The position numbers were made by a program, and so were the translations under genes. The notes beneath the pieces are model-generated. The model searched no databases and had not been told where the DNA came from. It saw only the letters and a list, made by a program, of their open reading frames with translations. From the NCBI RefSeq assembly GCF_002794255.1, contig NZ_PGGW01000007.1, positions 1 through 64,000 of the forward strand: 64,000 nucleotides of DNA, in the 5' to 3' direction. This document shows positions 35,688-43,869 of this stretch, one piece after another. The number at the start of each line of letters is the position of its first letter. Positions within the stretch are counted from its first letter, which is position 1. The DNA is from Streptomyces carminius. Its GTDB lineage: Bacteria > Actinomycetota > Actinomycetes > Streptomycetales > Streptomycetaceae.

Positions 35688-36494
35688 GTGGACCCTGAAT
35701 CCCGGTTGAACCTCAAGCCCCTTCTCCCTCCCGGCCGGATGGTCGCGTCCGACGAAGGTGCCGGAGGTGTGCAGCCCCTGTGGCTCAGTGACGGGCCGGT
35801 CACGGCTGGGCTGTGGGAACGGATCCACGCCGAACACCCACGCTCCGGCCTGTGGCCACTGCTGCTGGACGCCCTGGACCCGGGCGACGACGACTTCCGC
35901 CCGTGGGGCTCGGGTGAGATTTTCCCTAAGCGAATGTCCTCCGCGGCGAGCCATGACCCGGCGGGCGTCCTCGCACAGTGGTGGGCGATGCATACCGCCG
36001 TCGACGACGGCATGCTCTCCTCCGAGAGGCGTCTCGCCGTCACGGCCCCCTTCGGGCAGAGCTGGCCTGGTCTCGCGCCCGGCAGAGAGGCGGCAACCAG
36101 CGCCGACCAACTGGCTGCCGAGTTCGCGCAGGCGTTCCTCTCCGACCGCCCGCTGTCACGACTGGGGCTGGTCGCCGCCGCATCCGGCGCCGAGGCCCTC
36201 TCGGTCGCAGGCTGGGACGGACCCTGCAACTACGACAACGACACCGCGAAGTTCTCAGCGGTCGTCCGCGACTGGGAGCACCGGTTCGGCGCTCGTGTCG
36301 TCGCGGTCGGGTTCTCCACCCTGCATCTCAGCGTCGCGGCTCCACCGGTGAACGAGGAGGACGCTCTCTTGGTCGCCGCGGAGCACTTCGCCTTCTGCCC
36401 GGACAACGTCTGGCAGGGCCGCTGGCCGTACACCCTGGCCGCGTACGCCGAGCGGATCACCGATGCCCACTCCTGGGACTTCTGGTGGGACTGA
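35688..36494 (+). CDS. DUF4253 domain protein
   Basis: A 268-residue protein from GTG 35688. The C-terminal 110 residues match the DUF4253 pattern: WEHRFGARVVAVGFSTLHLS, then EEDALLVAAEHFAFCPDNVW and a closing DAHSWDFWWD. The N-terminal half is variable, with GLWERIHAEHP and LWPLLLDAL. The function of the family is unknown; it is common in actinobacteria. Stand-alone here. Confidence 0.8.
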   Translation: MDPESRLNLKPLLPPGRMVASDEGAGGVQPLWLSDGPVTAGLWERIHAEHPRSGLWPLLLDALDPGDDDFRPWGSGEIFPKRMSSAASHDPAGVLAQWWAMHTAVDDGMLSSERRLAVTAPFGQSWPGLAPGREAATSADQLAAEFAQAFLSDRPLSRLGLVAAASGAEALSVAGWDGPCNYDNDTAKFSAVVRDWEHRFGARVVAVGFSTLHLSVAAPPVNEEDALLVAAEHFAFCPDNVWQGRWPYTLAAYAERITDAHSWDFWWD

Positions 36495-36808
36495 TCCCAT
36501 CCGGGAAACGAGCAGCCGCCTGGCGAGAAGCGATCTTCGTTCGCCTCTGAAGCCCCTGCTCACCCCCACCTGTGAACAGCCCTTGAGGAAGCAGCTCACG
36601 ACCGGCAGGCATTCTCCCTGCGGGGCGTAGCAGATCAGCCCGTGCTCGATGAAAAGATTGAGGCCCGGAAGCAGTTCCTGGGCGACCACGACAAGCCCAT
36701 CGACGTCCAATTCGACCTGCTCCTCGCCCCGCCACTCCAGCAGCCGCCAACCGACAGCCCGACGATGCAGGACGGTCCAGAGCCCGTCGGCCAGGCGGGA
36801 GACGAGCG
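36495..36808. other. gap with possible gene remnant
   Basis: No intact gene. A plus-strand frame without a good start (open from 36576; GTG at 36642) ends at 36812, overlapping the helicase ATG as ATGA; it includes EEAAHDRQAFSLRG and LGDHDKPIDVQFDLL. The minus strand over the same bases also reads protein-like (GWRLLEWRGEEQVELDVDGL) but lacks a start. One of them may be the relic of a partner gene of the helicase. Confidence 0.3.
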
Positions 36809-39439
36809 ATGATCAGTCTGCGGGAACACCAGGCGGAGGCCGTCTCGCAGCTCCGCACGTGGGCGGGATTCCCTGTACGCGCGTCTGCTCCCTCTCAAGG
36901 GCTCCGTGCGACGGTGGTCTCCGCGACCGGCTCCGGGAAGACGATCACGGCCGCGTGGGCGGCGCTGGAGCGCTTCAGAGGCGGGCGAATCCTCGTCATG
37001 GTCCCCACCCTCGACCTGCTCGTGCAGACCGCGCAGGCGTGGCGGAGGGTCGGCCACACGGGGCCGATGGTCGCGGTGTGTTCGCTGGAGAAGGACGACG
37101 TCCTGGAGCAGCTGGGCGTACGGACCACCACGAATGCGATCCAGTTGGCGCTGTGGGCGGGGAAGGGGCCGGTGGTCGTGTTCGCCACGTACGCCTCCCT
37201 GGTGGATCGCGACGACCCGGAGGACCTGTTGGGTCAGCGGAAGGTCCGCGGGCCGCTGGAGGCTGCTCTGGCAGGCGGAGAGCGGCTGTACGGCCAGACA
37301 ATGGCCGGCTTCGAACTCGCCGTCGTCGACGAAGCCCACTCAACCACTGGTGATCTTGGGCGGCCGTGGGCGGCGATCCACGACAACACCCGCATCCCCG
37401 CTGACTTCCGGCTCTACCTCACCGCCACCCCCCGCATCCTCGCCTCGCCCCGGCCGCAAAGGGGCAGGGACGGCCAGGAGCTGGAGATCGCCACCATGGC
37501 GTCCGACCCGGGCGGCCTGTATGGCGAGTGGATCTACGAGCTCGAACTGTCCGAGGCGATCGAACGCGGCATCCTCGCCCGGTTCGAGATCGACGTGCTG
37601 GAGATTCACGACCCCTCCCCCGTCCAGGAAGTATCAGAGGAGGCGCAGCGGGGCCGGCGGCTGGCGCTGCTGCAGACTGCGCTCCTGGAGCACGCCGCCG
37701 CGCGGAACCTGCGCACGGTCATGACCTTCCACCAGCGGGTGGAGGAGGCGATGGCGTTCGCGGAGAAGATGCCGCAGACGGCCGCCGAGCTGTACGCGGC
37801 CGAAGTCTCTGACGAGGCTCTGGCCGACGCGGAGGCCCTGCCGAAGTCGTCGATCGACGCTGAGTTCTACGAGCTGGAGGCCGGCCGTCACGTACCCCCG
37901 GATCGGGTGTGGTCGGCATGGCTGTGCGGCGACCACCTCGTCGCTAAGCGACGGGAAGCTCTACGGCAGTTCGCCAACGGCGTCGACGCAGACAACCGCC
38001 GCGTACACCGCGCCTTCCTCGCCTCCGTCCGGGTGCTCGGCGAGGGCGTCGACATCGTCGGCGAGCGGGGCGTTGAGGCGGTGTGCTTCGCCGACACCCG
38101 CGGCTCCCAAGTCGAGATCGTCCAGAACATCGGCCGCGCCCTGCGGCCCAACCCCGACGGCACGGCCAAGACCGCCAGGATCATCGTCCCCGTCTTCCTC
38201 CAGCCCGGCGAGGACCCGACCGACATGGTCGCCTCCGCCTCGTTCGCACCCCTCGTAGCCGTCCTCCAAGGCCTGCGCTCACACTCGGAACGCCTCGTCG
38301 AGCAGCTCGCCAGCCGGGCGCTGAGCAGCGGGCGGCGGCAGGTGCACGTGAAGCGGGATGAGGCCGGGCGGATCATCGGCACCGCGGCCGGAGGAGAAGG
38401 CGGGCCGGACGAGGCCGAGGGCGCGGTGGAGTCAGCGCTGCTGCACTTCTCCACCCCAAGGGACGCGGCGACGATCGCGGCGTTCTTGCGCACCCGGGTG
38501 TACCGGCCCGAGTCGTTGGTGTGGCTGGAGGGTTATCAGGCCCTGCTGCGCTGGCGCCAGCAGAACGAGATCACCGGGCTGTACGCAGTCCCGTACGACA
38601 CCGAGACCGCAGTCGGCGCCACCAAGGCGTTCCCGCTGGGGCGGTGGGTCCACCAGCAGCGGCGCGTGTACCGCGCGGGCGAACTCGATCCCCACCGCAA
38701 GATGCTGCTCGACGAGGCCGGGATGGTGTGGGAACCCGGCGACGAAGCCTGGGAGAACAAACTCGCCGTGCTGCGCTCCTACCGGCGCGCCCACGGGCAC
38801 CTCGCCCCCAGACGCGACGCCGTATGGGGCGACGCCCACAGTGAACTGGTCCCGGTCGGGAAGCACATGGCCAACCTCCGCCGCAAGGACGGCCTCGGCA
38901 AGAACCCCGAACGCGCCGCAACGCGGGCCGCACAGCTCGCCCAGATCGACCCCGACTGGAACTGCCCCTGGCCACTGGACTGGCAACGCCACTACCGCGT
39001 CCTCACCGACCTCGCCGCCGACGAACCCCACGGCCGACTCCCCGACATCGCCCCCGGCGTCCTCTACGAAGGAGACGACCTCGGCAAATGGCTCCAGCGA
39101 CAACGCCGCAGCTGGGCGGAACTCACCGAAGAACAGCAGCAGCGGCTGGCGAGGCTGGGCGTAACGCTTGCCGAGCGGCCCGCCTCGGCCCCGACGGCCA
39201 AGGGCGGAGGGAAAGGATCAGCCTTCCAACGCGGCGTCACCGCCCTCGCCCAGTGGATCGAACGGGAAGGCGACCGGCCGGTACCACGCGGCCACAGCGA
39301 AGAAATCGCAGTCGACGGCGAGGCCGAGCCGGTGGTCGTGAAACAGGGTGTGTGGGTTTCCAACACCAAGACCCGCCGCCACAAACTCACCCACGGCCAG
39401 CGCGCCGCCCTCGCCGAACTCGGAGTCGAGTGGGCGTAG
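36809..39439 (+). CDS. DEAD/DEAH helicase with helicase-associated (HA) domains
   Basis: An 876-residue protein. It has a superfamily 2 motor: Q-like LREHQAEAV, Walker A SATGSGKT (38-45), motif Ia VPTLDLLVQ, DEAH in VVDEAHS at about 175 and LTATPRIL, then helicase C motifs GVDIVGERGVEAV and QNIGRALRPN. From about residue 560 come repeated HA domains with W-rich signatures (LGRWVHQQRRVYRAGEL, VGKHMANLRRKDGLGK and a GVWVSNTKTRRHKL ending). These proteins are DNA-dependent ATPases of unclear role, common in Streptomyces accessory DNA. Its 3' end is convergent with tnpC and only 57 bases from it. Confidence 0.85.
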   Translation: MISLREHQAEAVSQLRTWAGFPVRASAPSQGLRATVVSATGSGKTITAAWAALERFRGGRILVMVPTLDLLVQTAQAWRRVGHTGPMVAVCSLEKDDVLEQLGVRTTTNAIQLALWAGKGPVVVFATYASLVDRDDPEDLLGQRKVRGPLEAALAGGERLYGQTMAGFELAVVDEAHSTTGDLGRPWAAIHDNTRIPADFRLYLTATPRILASPRPQRGRDGQELEIATMASDPGGLYGEWIYELELSEAIERGILARFEIDVLEIHDPSPVQEVSEEAQRGRRLALLQTALLEHAAARNLRTVMTFHQRVEEAMAFAEKMPQTAAELYAAEVSDEALADAEALPKSSIDAEFYELEAGRHVPPDRVWSAWLCGDHLVAKRREALRQFANGVDADNRRVHRAFLASVRVLGEGVDIVGERGVEAVCFADTRGSQVEIVQNIGRALRPNPDGTAKTARIIVPVFLQPGEDPTDMVASASFAPLVAVLQGLRSHSERLVEQLASRALSSGRRQVHVKRDEAGRIIGTAAGGEGGPDEAEGAVESALLHFSTPRDAATIAAFLRTRVYRPESLVWLEGYQALLRWRQQNEITGLYAVPYDTETAVGATKAFPLGRWVHQQRRVYRAGELDPHRKMLLDEAGMVWEPGDEAWENKLAVLRSYRRAHGHLAPRRDAVWGDAHSELVPVGKHMANLRRKDGLGKNPERAATRAAQLAQIDPDWNCPWPLDWQRHYRVLTDLAADEPHGRLPDIAPGVLYEGDDLGKWLQRQRRSWAELTEEQQQRLARLGVTLAERPASAPTAKGGGKGSAFQRGVTALAQWIEREGDRPVPRGHSEEIAVDGEAEPVVVKQGVWVSNTKTRRHKLTHGQRAALAELGVEWA

Positions 39440-39496
39440 CAGCAGGTCTGTCGGGTTGCTGAAGCGTGGCGTGTCCTGAGGGCGCGCCTGGCGTCC

Positions 39497-40054
39497 TCAG
39501 CGGTTCGTGTTCTCCTCTCGGATCATCCGTCGAAGGCTGGTACGCGCTGCCGCCAGGTCTGTTTCTAGGGTGCCCACGCGGGCGTGGAGCCGGTGGTTGT
39601 CGTCGGTGGCCTGTTGGAGGCTGTCTTCGAGCCGTTGGTTGTTCCGGGTCAGTTCGTCGATGCGTTCGGTCAGGTACCTGGTGTCGAGGGTGTCGAGTTG
39701 CTGTCCGAGCTGGTGTTGAATGGCCTGCCGCATCCGGTCTCTGTCTTCTTTCAGAGTCCGGATTTCTTGTCTGGCGAGCTCGAGTTCTGTGCGCAACGTG
39801 GCGGTGGTGCTGCGGGTACGGGCGTAGGGGGTGGTGGTGTGCTGGCGTTGTTGTGCGGCTTCGATGTGCTCGCGGATGCCTTCGGTGTAGGTGAGCCAGG
39901 TGGAGACGCCGGCAGTGCGGGCGACCGCGGCGTGGGTGATTTTCTTGCCCTGCTGTTCCAGGGTGGTGAGTGCGGTCAGGGCTCGCTGGCGTTTGTCGAG
40001 GCTGGCGCGGCGGCGGGCCTGGGCGAGGGTGTGCGGGTTGCCGTTGGGGTTCAT
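39497..40054 (-). CDS. DUF6262-type TnpC-like protein
   Basis: A 185-residue protein. Residues about 15-75 look like a small HTH (RQRALTALTTLEQQGKKITH, then AAVARTAGVSTWLTY). Residues about 95-180 are a long coiled coil (ARQEIRTLKEDRDRMRQAIQ and ERIDELTRNNQRLEDSLQQA). Proteins of this class accompany paired tyrosine recombinases and probably fix the orientation or site of integration. ATG 40054 overlaps the stop of the recombinase B gene (ATGA). Confidence 0.7.
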   Translation of the reverse strand: MNPNGNPHTLAQARRRASLDKRQRALTALTTLEQQGKKITHAAVARTAGVSTWLTYTEGIREHIEAAQQRQHTTTPYARTRSTTATLRTELELARQEIRTLKEDRDRMRQAIQHQLGQQLDTLDTRYLTERIDELTRNNQRLEDSLQQATDDNHRLHARVGTLETDLAAARTSLRRMIREENTNR

Positions 40055-42342
40055 GCCGGGTCGGTCCTGGAGACGACGGTGAGCGGCAGGAGGGCGTGGG
40101 TGTTGCCAGCGCGGGCTTTGCGCAGGATGGTGCTGGCCTCCTCGATCTCCTGGCGTTCTGTGGCGGGCAGTGCGGCGAGGCGGCGGCGCATGCGGTCGGT
40201 GACCTGCTCGAAAGCGGTGATCTGGGCGGTGAAGGCGCTGATGACGAACTCGGCGGCGTCCATGGCCTGGGCTGTTTCGCGGTCGGCGCGTAGTTCGTTG
40301 ATGTGCTGTTCGATCGCCGGGAGGTAGGAAGGATCGGGGCGGTAGAAGCCGCAGCCGGCGCACTGGAAGCGGATGGGGCAGGAGCCGCCTGCGGCTTTGA
40401 CGTTGCTGGGTTCGGTGCATCCGCCGTAGGGGACGGCGACGGAGCGCAGTTCGTAGGCGGCCTCGGAGCTGGGCCTGGGGCAGCCGTGGTTGTCGACGAC
40501 GTGGGCGGCGAGCTTCGTGACGGCGTCGCGTTTTCGTTTCAGGGAGACGGTGTAGTAGCGCTGGGTGGTGCTGACCGACTTGTGATCCATCAATTCGCGC
40601 AGGACGTCGAGCGGGGTCCCTGCGTCGGCGTGGCGTTGGGCGTAGGAGTGGCGGAAGGCGTACGCGTAGATGAGGGTGCGGTCGAAGGGCAGCGTATTGC
40701 CCTGTGCGTCTGTGCCTTCTGCGTGCAGGTGGGGGATGGAGTCGACCCAGTGGCGCAGGGTCTCGCTGAGGTAGCTGGTGTGCAGGTAGGGGCGGGTTGA
40801 GAGGTGGGTGAGGGCTGGGAAGAGGTAGTCGGCGCCCGCAGGCGGAAGGCTGGGGTGGAGCTGCTCTCGGCGTTCTTGCCAGGTGCGGATGGCGTGGGCG
40901 GTGGGCGTGGTGATGGGCAGACGCCTGCGGTGGCGGCGGGCCTTGTGGTTGTTCCAGACCAGAGAGATCTGGTCGTTGCGGGTTTCCAGGCAGTCGCGGG
41001 GCAGAGAGCAGACTTCCAGGGGCCGGCGTCCGGTGTCTTTGAGCAGGATGTACAGCGTGCGGTACATCAACTGTAGGTCGTCGGCGGCGAGGGAGCGCTG
41101 GCCGCGGGCCCGCCCCAGGCCGAGGAGGTCGAGGTGGGCATCGAGCTGACGGATCACCGGTTCGGGGATCGCCTTGCCGATCTCGTCCTCGTTGGTTTCC
41201 TGTTCGGGGATGCGGTGAAGGGCGGGGTCACGGACGAAGGCGGCCGAGAGGGTGCCAGCGGTGCCTGAGCGTCGGCCGTAGTCGATCAAGGCGAAGAAGT
41301 GGCTGGCGATGGACATGCGGTAGTTCCACCCGGCCGGTTCGCCGTCCAGCTTCAGTGCGGTGCGGAACGCTTCGACCACAGCGGTGACGTCGTCGTAGCG
41401 CAAGCCGGCAGGGTCGTCGGTTCCGGGCCGTGAAGCGAGAGCCCGGGAGGCAAGCTCGACGCCGCGCAGGGTCCGGCCGAACGCGTCCGCGTCAGGGCGC
41501 TGCTGGACGGTCCAGGTGCGCAGCAGGCCGCGCAGCCACGGCTGCCGGATGGTGCGCAGGTCAACGGTCTTGGGGTGGCGGATGCCGGCCGGGGTGCGGG
41601 AGCGCTGACCGAGCGCCCGCAGGTCCAGGACGTCGTCCTGCGCCGGCGCGGTGCCGGTGTACTGCGCGTGCCCCGCCTGGACCGCCGTACGCACGCGGCC
41701 GAGCATCCGCAAGACCGCGACAGTGGAGCGAGGGCACATCTGCTGGTCCGTGATGTCGCCGATGAGCGTGCCGGTCTTAGCCAGGTCCCGGACCATGCGG
41801 CGGACCTGCGGAGGCTCGAAGATCCGCAGCCACGGGTCCACCTGCTGCAGGCCGTAGAGGACCTCCCAGCGCAGCAGCTCGGGCAGCGGTAGAAGGCTGA
41901 ACTGGTGCGAGGCTAGGTATGGGGGCTGCTGAGCCGCCCACGGCGCCACGTCCGCGTCTGGGTGGGTACGGCGGTGCTCGCGGAAGCGCTGCGCGTGGTG
42001 ACGGCACAGGCCCCGGCCGTACAGGCCCGGCAGCGGGCAGGCGGGAGCCGGGCAGACGGGAACATCCGTGTAGGGGACGGCGGTGTCCTCCCACCGGCCA
42101 GCGGCGTTGCGGGTGGTGTGGGTTTTCCACTTCGTGTAGTGCGTGGCGCACAGTTCTTTGCAGTGGCGGGGCCGGACACAACGCTGCCCGTCCTTCGTGA
42201 AGCGGCACTGCTCCGGAACACCGCCGAAAGGGACCCGATTGCGCACCGGTACGAAGGCCCGCGCGAACTCCGCGTCGGGCAACGGTGACCGTTTCTGCTC
42301 CTCCTTGCAGAAAGGGCAGAAGATGTTGGCCGGTGAGACCAC
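40051..42342 (-). CDS. tyrosine recombinase, TnpB-like
   Basis: A 763-residue protein as listed from GTG 42342. The N-terminus carries cysteine/histidine clusters (CPFCKEEQ, CRFTKDGQRCVRP, CKELCATHY). The C-terminal integrase core shows R in LLKDTGRRPLEVC, HSYAQRH and the nucleophile region TTQRYYTVSL. A second Cys cluster (CPIRFQCAGCGFYRPD) follows. The frame stays open upstream of 42342 to the end of tnpA and still reads like protein (GHLDPVWRTSEWRQDCWLF, CRTEACDTV). No ATG or GTG was found there, so the true start may need coupling or frameshift. Confidence 0.75.
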   Translation of the reverse strand: MVSPANIFCPFCKEEQKRSPLPDAEFARAFVPVRNRVPFGGVPEQCRFTKDGQRCVRPRHCKELCATHYTKWKTHTTRNAAGRWEDTAVPYTDVPVCPAPACPLPGLYGRGLCRHHAQRFREHRRTHPDADVAPWAAQQPPYLASHQFSLLPLPELLRWEVLYGLQQVDPWLRIFEPPQVRRMVRDLAKTGTLIGDITDQQMCPRSTVAVLRMLGRVRTAVQAGHAQYTGTAPAQDDVLDLRALGQRSRTPAGIRHPKTVDLRTIRQPWLRGLLRTWTVQQRPDADAFGRTLRGVELASRALASRPGTDDPAGLRYDDVTAVVEAFRTALKLDGEPAGWNYRMSIASHFFALIDYGRRSGTAGTLSAAFVRDPALHRIPEQETNEDEIGKAIPEPVIRQLDAHLDLLGLGRARGQRSLAADDLQLMYRTLYILLKDTGRRPLEVCSLPRDCLETRNDQISLVWNNHKARRHRRRLPITTPTAHAIRTWQERREQLHPSLPPAGADYLFPALTHLSTRPYLHTSYLSETLRHWVDSIPHLHAEGTDAQGNTLPFDRTLIYAYAFRHSYAQRHADAGTPLDVLRELMDHKSVSTTQRYYTVSLKRKRDAVTKLAAHVVDNHGCPRPSSEAAYELRSVAVPYGGCTEPSNVKAAGGSCPIRFQCAGCGFYRPDPSYLPAIEQHINELRADRETAQAMDAAEFVISAFTAQITAFEQVTDRMRRRLAALPATERQEIEEASTILRKARAGNTHALLPLTVVSRTDPA

Positions 42343-42552
42343 GGTGTCGCACGCCTCCGTACGGCACAGCGCAACCGAGCTGCGCGGCTCGTGGACGCTG
42401 CCGGTGAACAGCCAGCAGTCCTGTCGCCATTCACTCGTCCGCCAGACGGGATCCAGATGGCCTCGCAGCCATGCAGCCCATCCCCCCGTTGCCGAGTTCC
42501 TCCGCGTTTTCGGTGCGCGGTGCGGGCAGCCGCGAGAGAGCGGGCACGATGC

Positions 42553-43794
42553 TCATCGGTACTCCCTCAGGGAGCCGACGCGTTCAACCGCTGCCCGTGC
42601 TTCGACGTCGTCGACGTGCCGGTAGCGCTCCATCGACAACGGGGAAGCATGACCAAGGAGCCGCTGGACCACGTCGCGGTCGACGCCGTCGCGCAGCCAG
42701 CGGGTCGCCGCCGAGTGACGCAGCATGTGCGGACGGCACGCATGATCGACGGTGCGGGCCAGGCGGTCGAACATCTCCTTGGCATTCGGGTACGACATCG
42801 CCCGGCCCAGCGGCTGGCGGAACAGGTTCACGAAGACCATCTCCGACTCCGCAGCCTCGGACACATCGTCGCGTTCGTACTGGTAGTCGGTGTAGAGGGC
42901 CACGAGGTCGGCGGTGACCGGCACGAAGCGGTGATGCCGGGACTTCGCCAGAGCATGGTTGGGGTTGTCGGTGCGGCGGCGGACATGCACGTGCGGGCCC
43001 TCGATGCCGCAGCCCACAGCGCGGGAGGAGGCCAGCAGGTGCATGTCGCCGCGGTGCAGCCCGAGCGCCTCGCCGATCCGCAGCCCCGTACACGCCAGCA
43101 GCGCGATCAGGAAACGGTCCCGGGCACTCGGAGCCGCATCGATCATCCGGCGGATCTGCTCACCGCTGAGGTCCTCATAGCCCGGCTCGGTGACCTTGAA
43201 GCGGAACACGCCTACCTCGACCGGGCGCCGCCGGCCCGACTCGCCGGTATCGAAGCCGGGCGGGGTGAAACGCAGCAACTTCGGCTGCGACAGCAGCCCA
43301 GCCGTGTCGGCCGGCACCCAGCCGTGCGCAGCGCCGAACCGCAGGAACTCCCCCACTACCGTCATGATCGCGTTCGCCGTTCCCCGGGAGCGGTAACGGG
43401 CCGGACCCGGCCGCGCCTGGCCGACCCGGTGCTGGACAGGGGTCTCGACCAGCCACCGCTGCAGCCCGGCCAGATCCAGGAAGCCGGGGATCCGCCAGTC
43501 CAGCCGCCGCACCCGGCAGTAACTCAAGTACAGGGCGACCCGCCCCGCATACGCGCGCTCGGTGTTCGGCGAACACCCCCGCGCCCGCAACGACGCCAGG
43601 AACGCCACCGCCTCGGTCTGCAGATCAAACGAACCGGCGTCGACCACCACCCACCGCACCACACCGGTCACGGGAGAAACAGCACGCTCCGCCACAAAGT
43701 CGGCATCCACGTAACAAACACAACCACCACGCCCAGCGGCGCGTACCGCACTCCGATCAGCACCATCCCCGCAGGCGACAACCAGAACAAACAT
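42553..43794 (-). CDS. tyrosine recombinase, TnpA-like
   Basis: A 413-residue integrase. A SAM-like core-binding domain covers residues about 60-170 (QTEAVAFLASLRARGCSPNT, ERAYAGRVALYLSY). The catalytic domain has R in ACTGLRIGEALGLHRGD, HMLRHSAATRWLRDG and the final LLGHASPLSMERYRHV with the nucleophilic Tyr. The stop overlaps an ATG (ATGA) of a 41-codon frame that ends at 42429, upstream of the next recombinase. The true start may be internal; ATG 43794 is the first available. Confidence 0.75.
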   Translation of the reverse strand: MFVLVVACGDGADRSAVRAAGRGGCVCYVDADFVAERAVSPVTGVVRWVVVDAGSFDLQTEAVAFLASLRARGCSPNTERAYAGRVALYLSYCRVRRLDWRIPGFLDLAGLQRWLVETPVQHRVGQARPGPARYRSRGTANAIMTVVGEFLRFGAAHGWVPADTAGLLSQPKLLRFTPPGFDTGESGRRRPVEVGVFRFKVTEPGYEDLSGEQIRRMIDAAPSARDRFLIALLACTGLRIGEALGLHRGDMHLLASSRAVGCGIEGPHVHVRRRTDNPNHALAKSRHHRFVPVTADLVALYTDYQYERDDVSEAAESEMVFVNLFRQPLGRAMSYPNAKEMFDRLARTVDHACRPHMLRHSAATRWLRDGVDRDVVQRLLGHASPLSMERYRHVDDVEARAAVERVGSLREYR

Positions 43795-43869
43795 CCCTCA
43801 TCCGTGACACTCCCCCGAGATAATGGATGTGTCTGAGCCTGCAGGTAGGCGTGAGCGAGGAGAGCCGCG

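Larger units (their letters stand above)
39497..43794 (-). mobile_element. Tn554-like transposon module (three recombinase genes)
   Basis: Three leftward genes in the order tyrosine recombinase A, tyrosine recombinase B, small coiled-coil protein C. This is the same order and kind as tnpA-tnpB-tnpC of Tn554-type transposons, which integrate site-specifically without target duplication. The element ends were not identified. The candidate cargo is the nuclease-STAND gene on the right, whose GTG is 75 bases from the tnpA-like start and divergent. Confidence 0.6.

Noticed and set aside
36635..36812. Minus-strand frame GWRLLEWRGEEQVELDVDGL as a gene
   Set aside because: Reads well but has no start codon after the upstream stop and overlaps the helicase start region. 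Kept only as a possible remnant in the gap entry.
42343..42430. ATG 42430 as start of a 217-residue protein
   Set aside because: Its frame is an antisense-like shadow over the recombinase N-terminus and lacks the Cys clusters that the recombinase frame carries.
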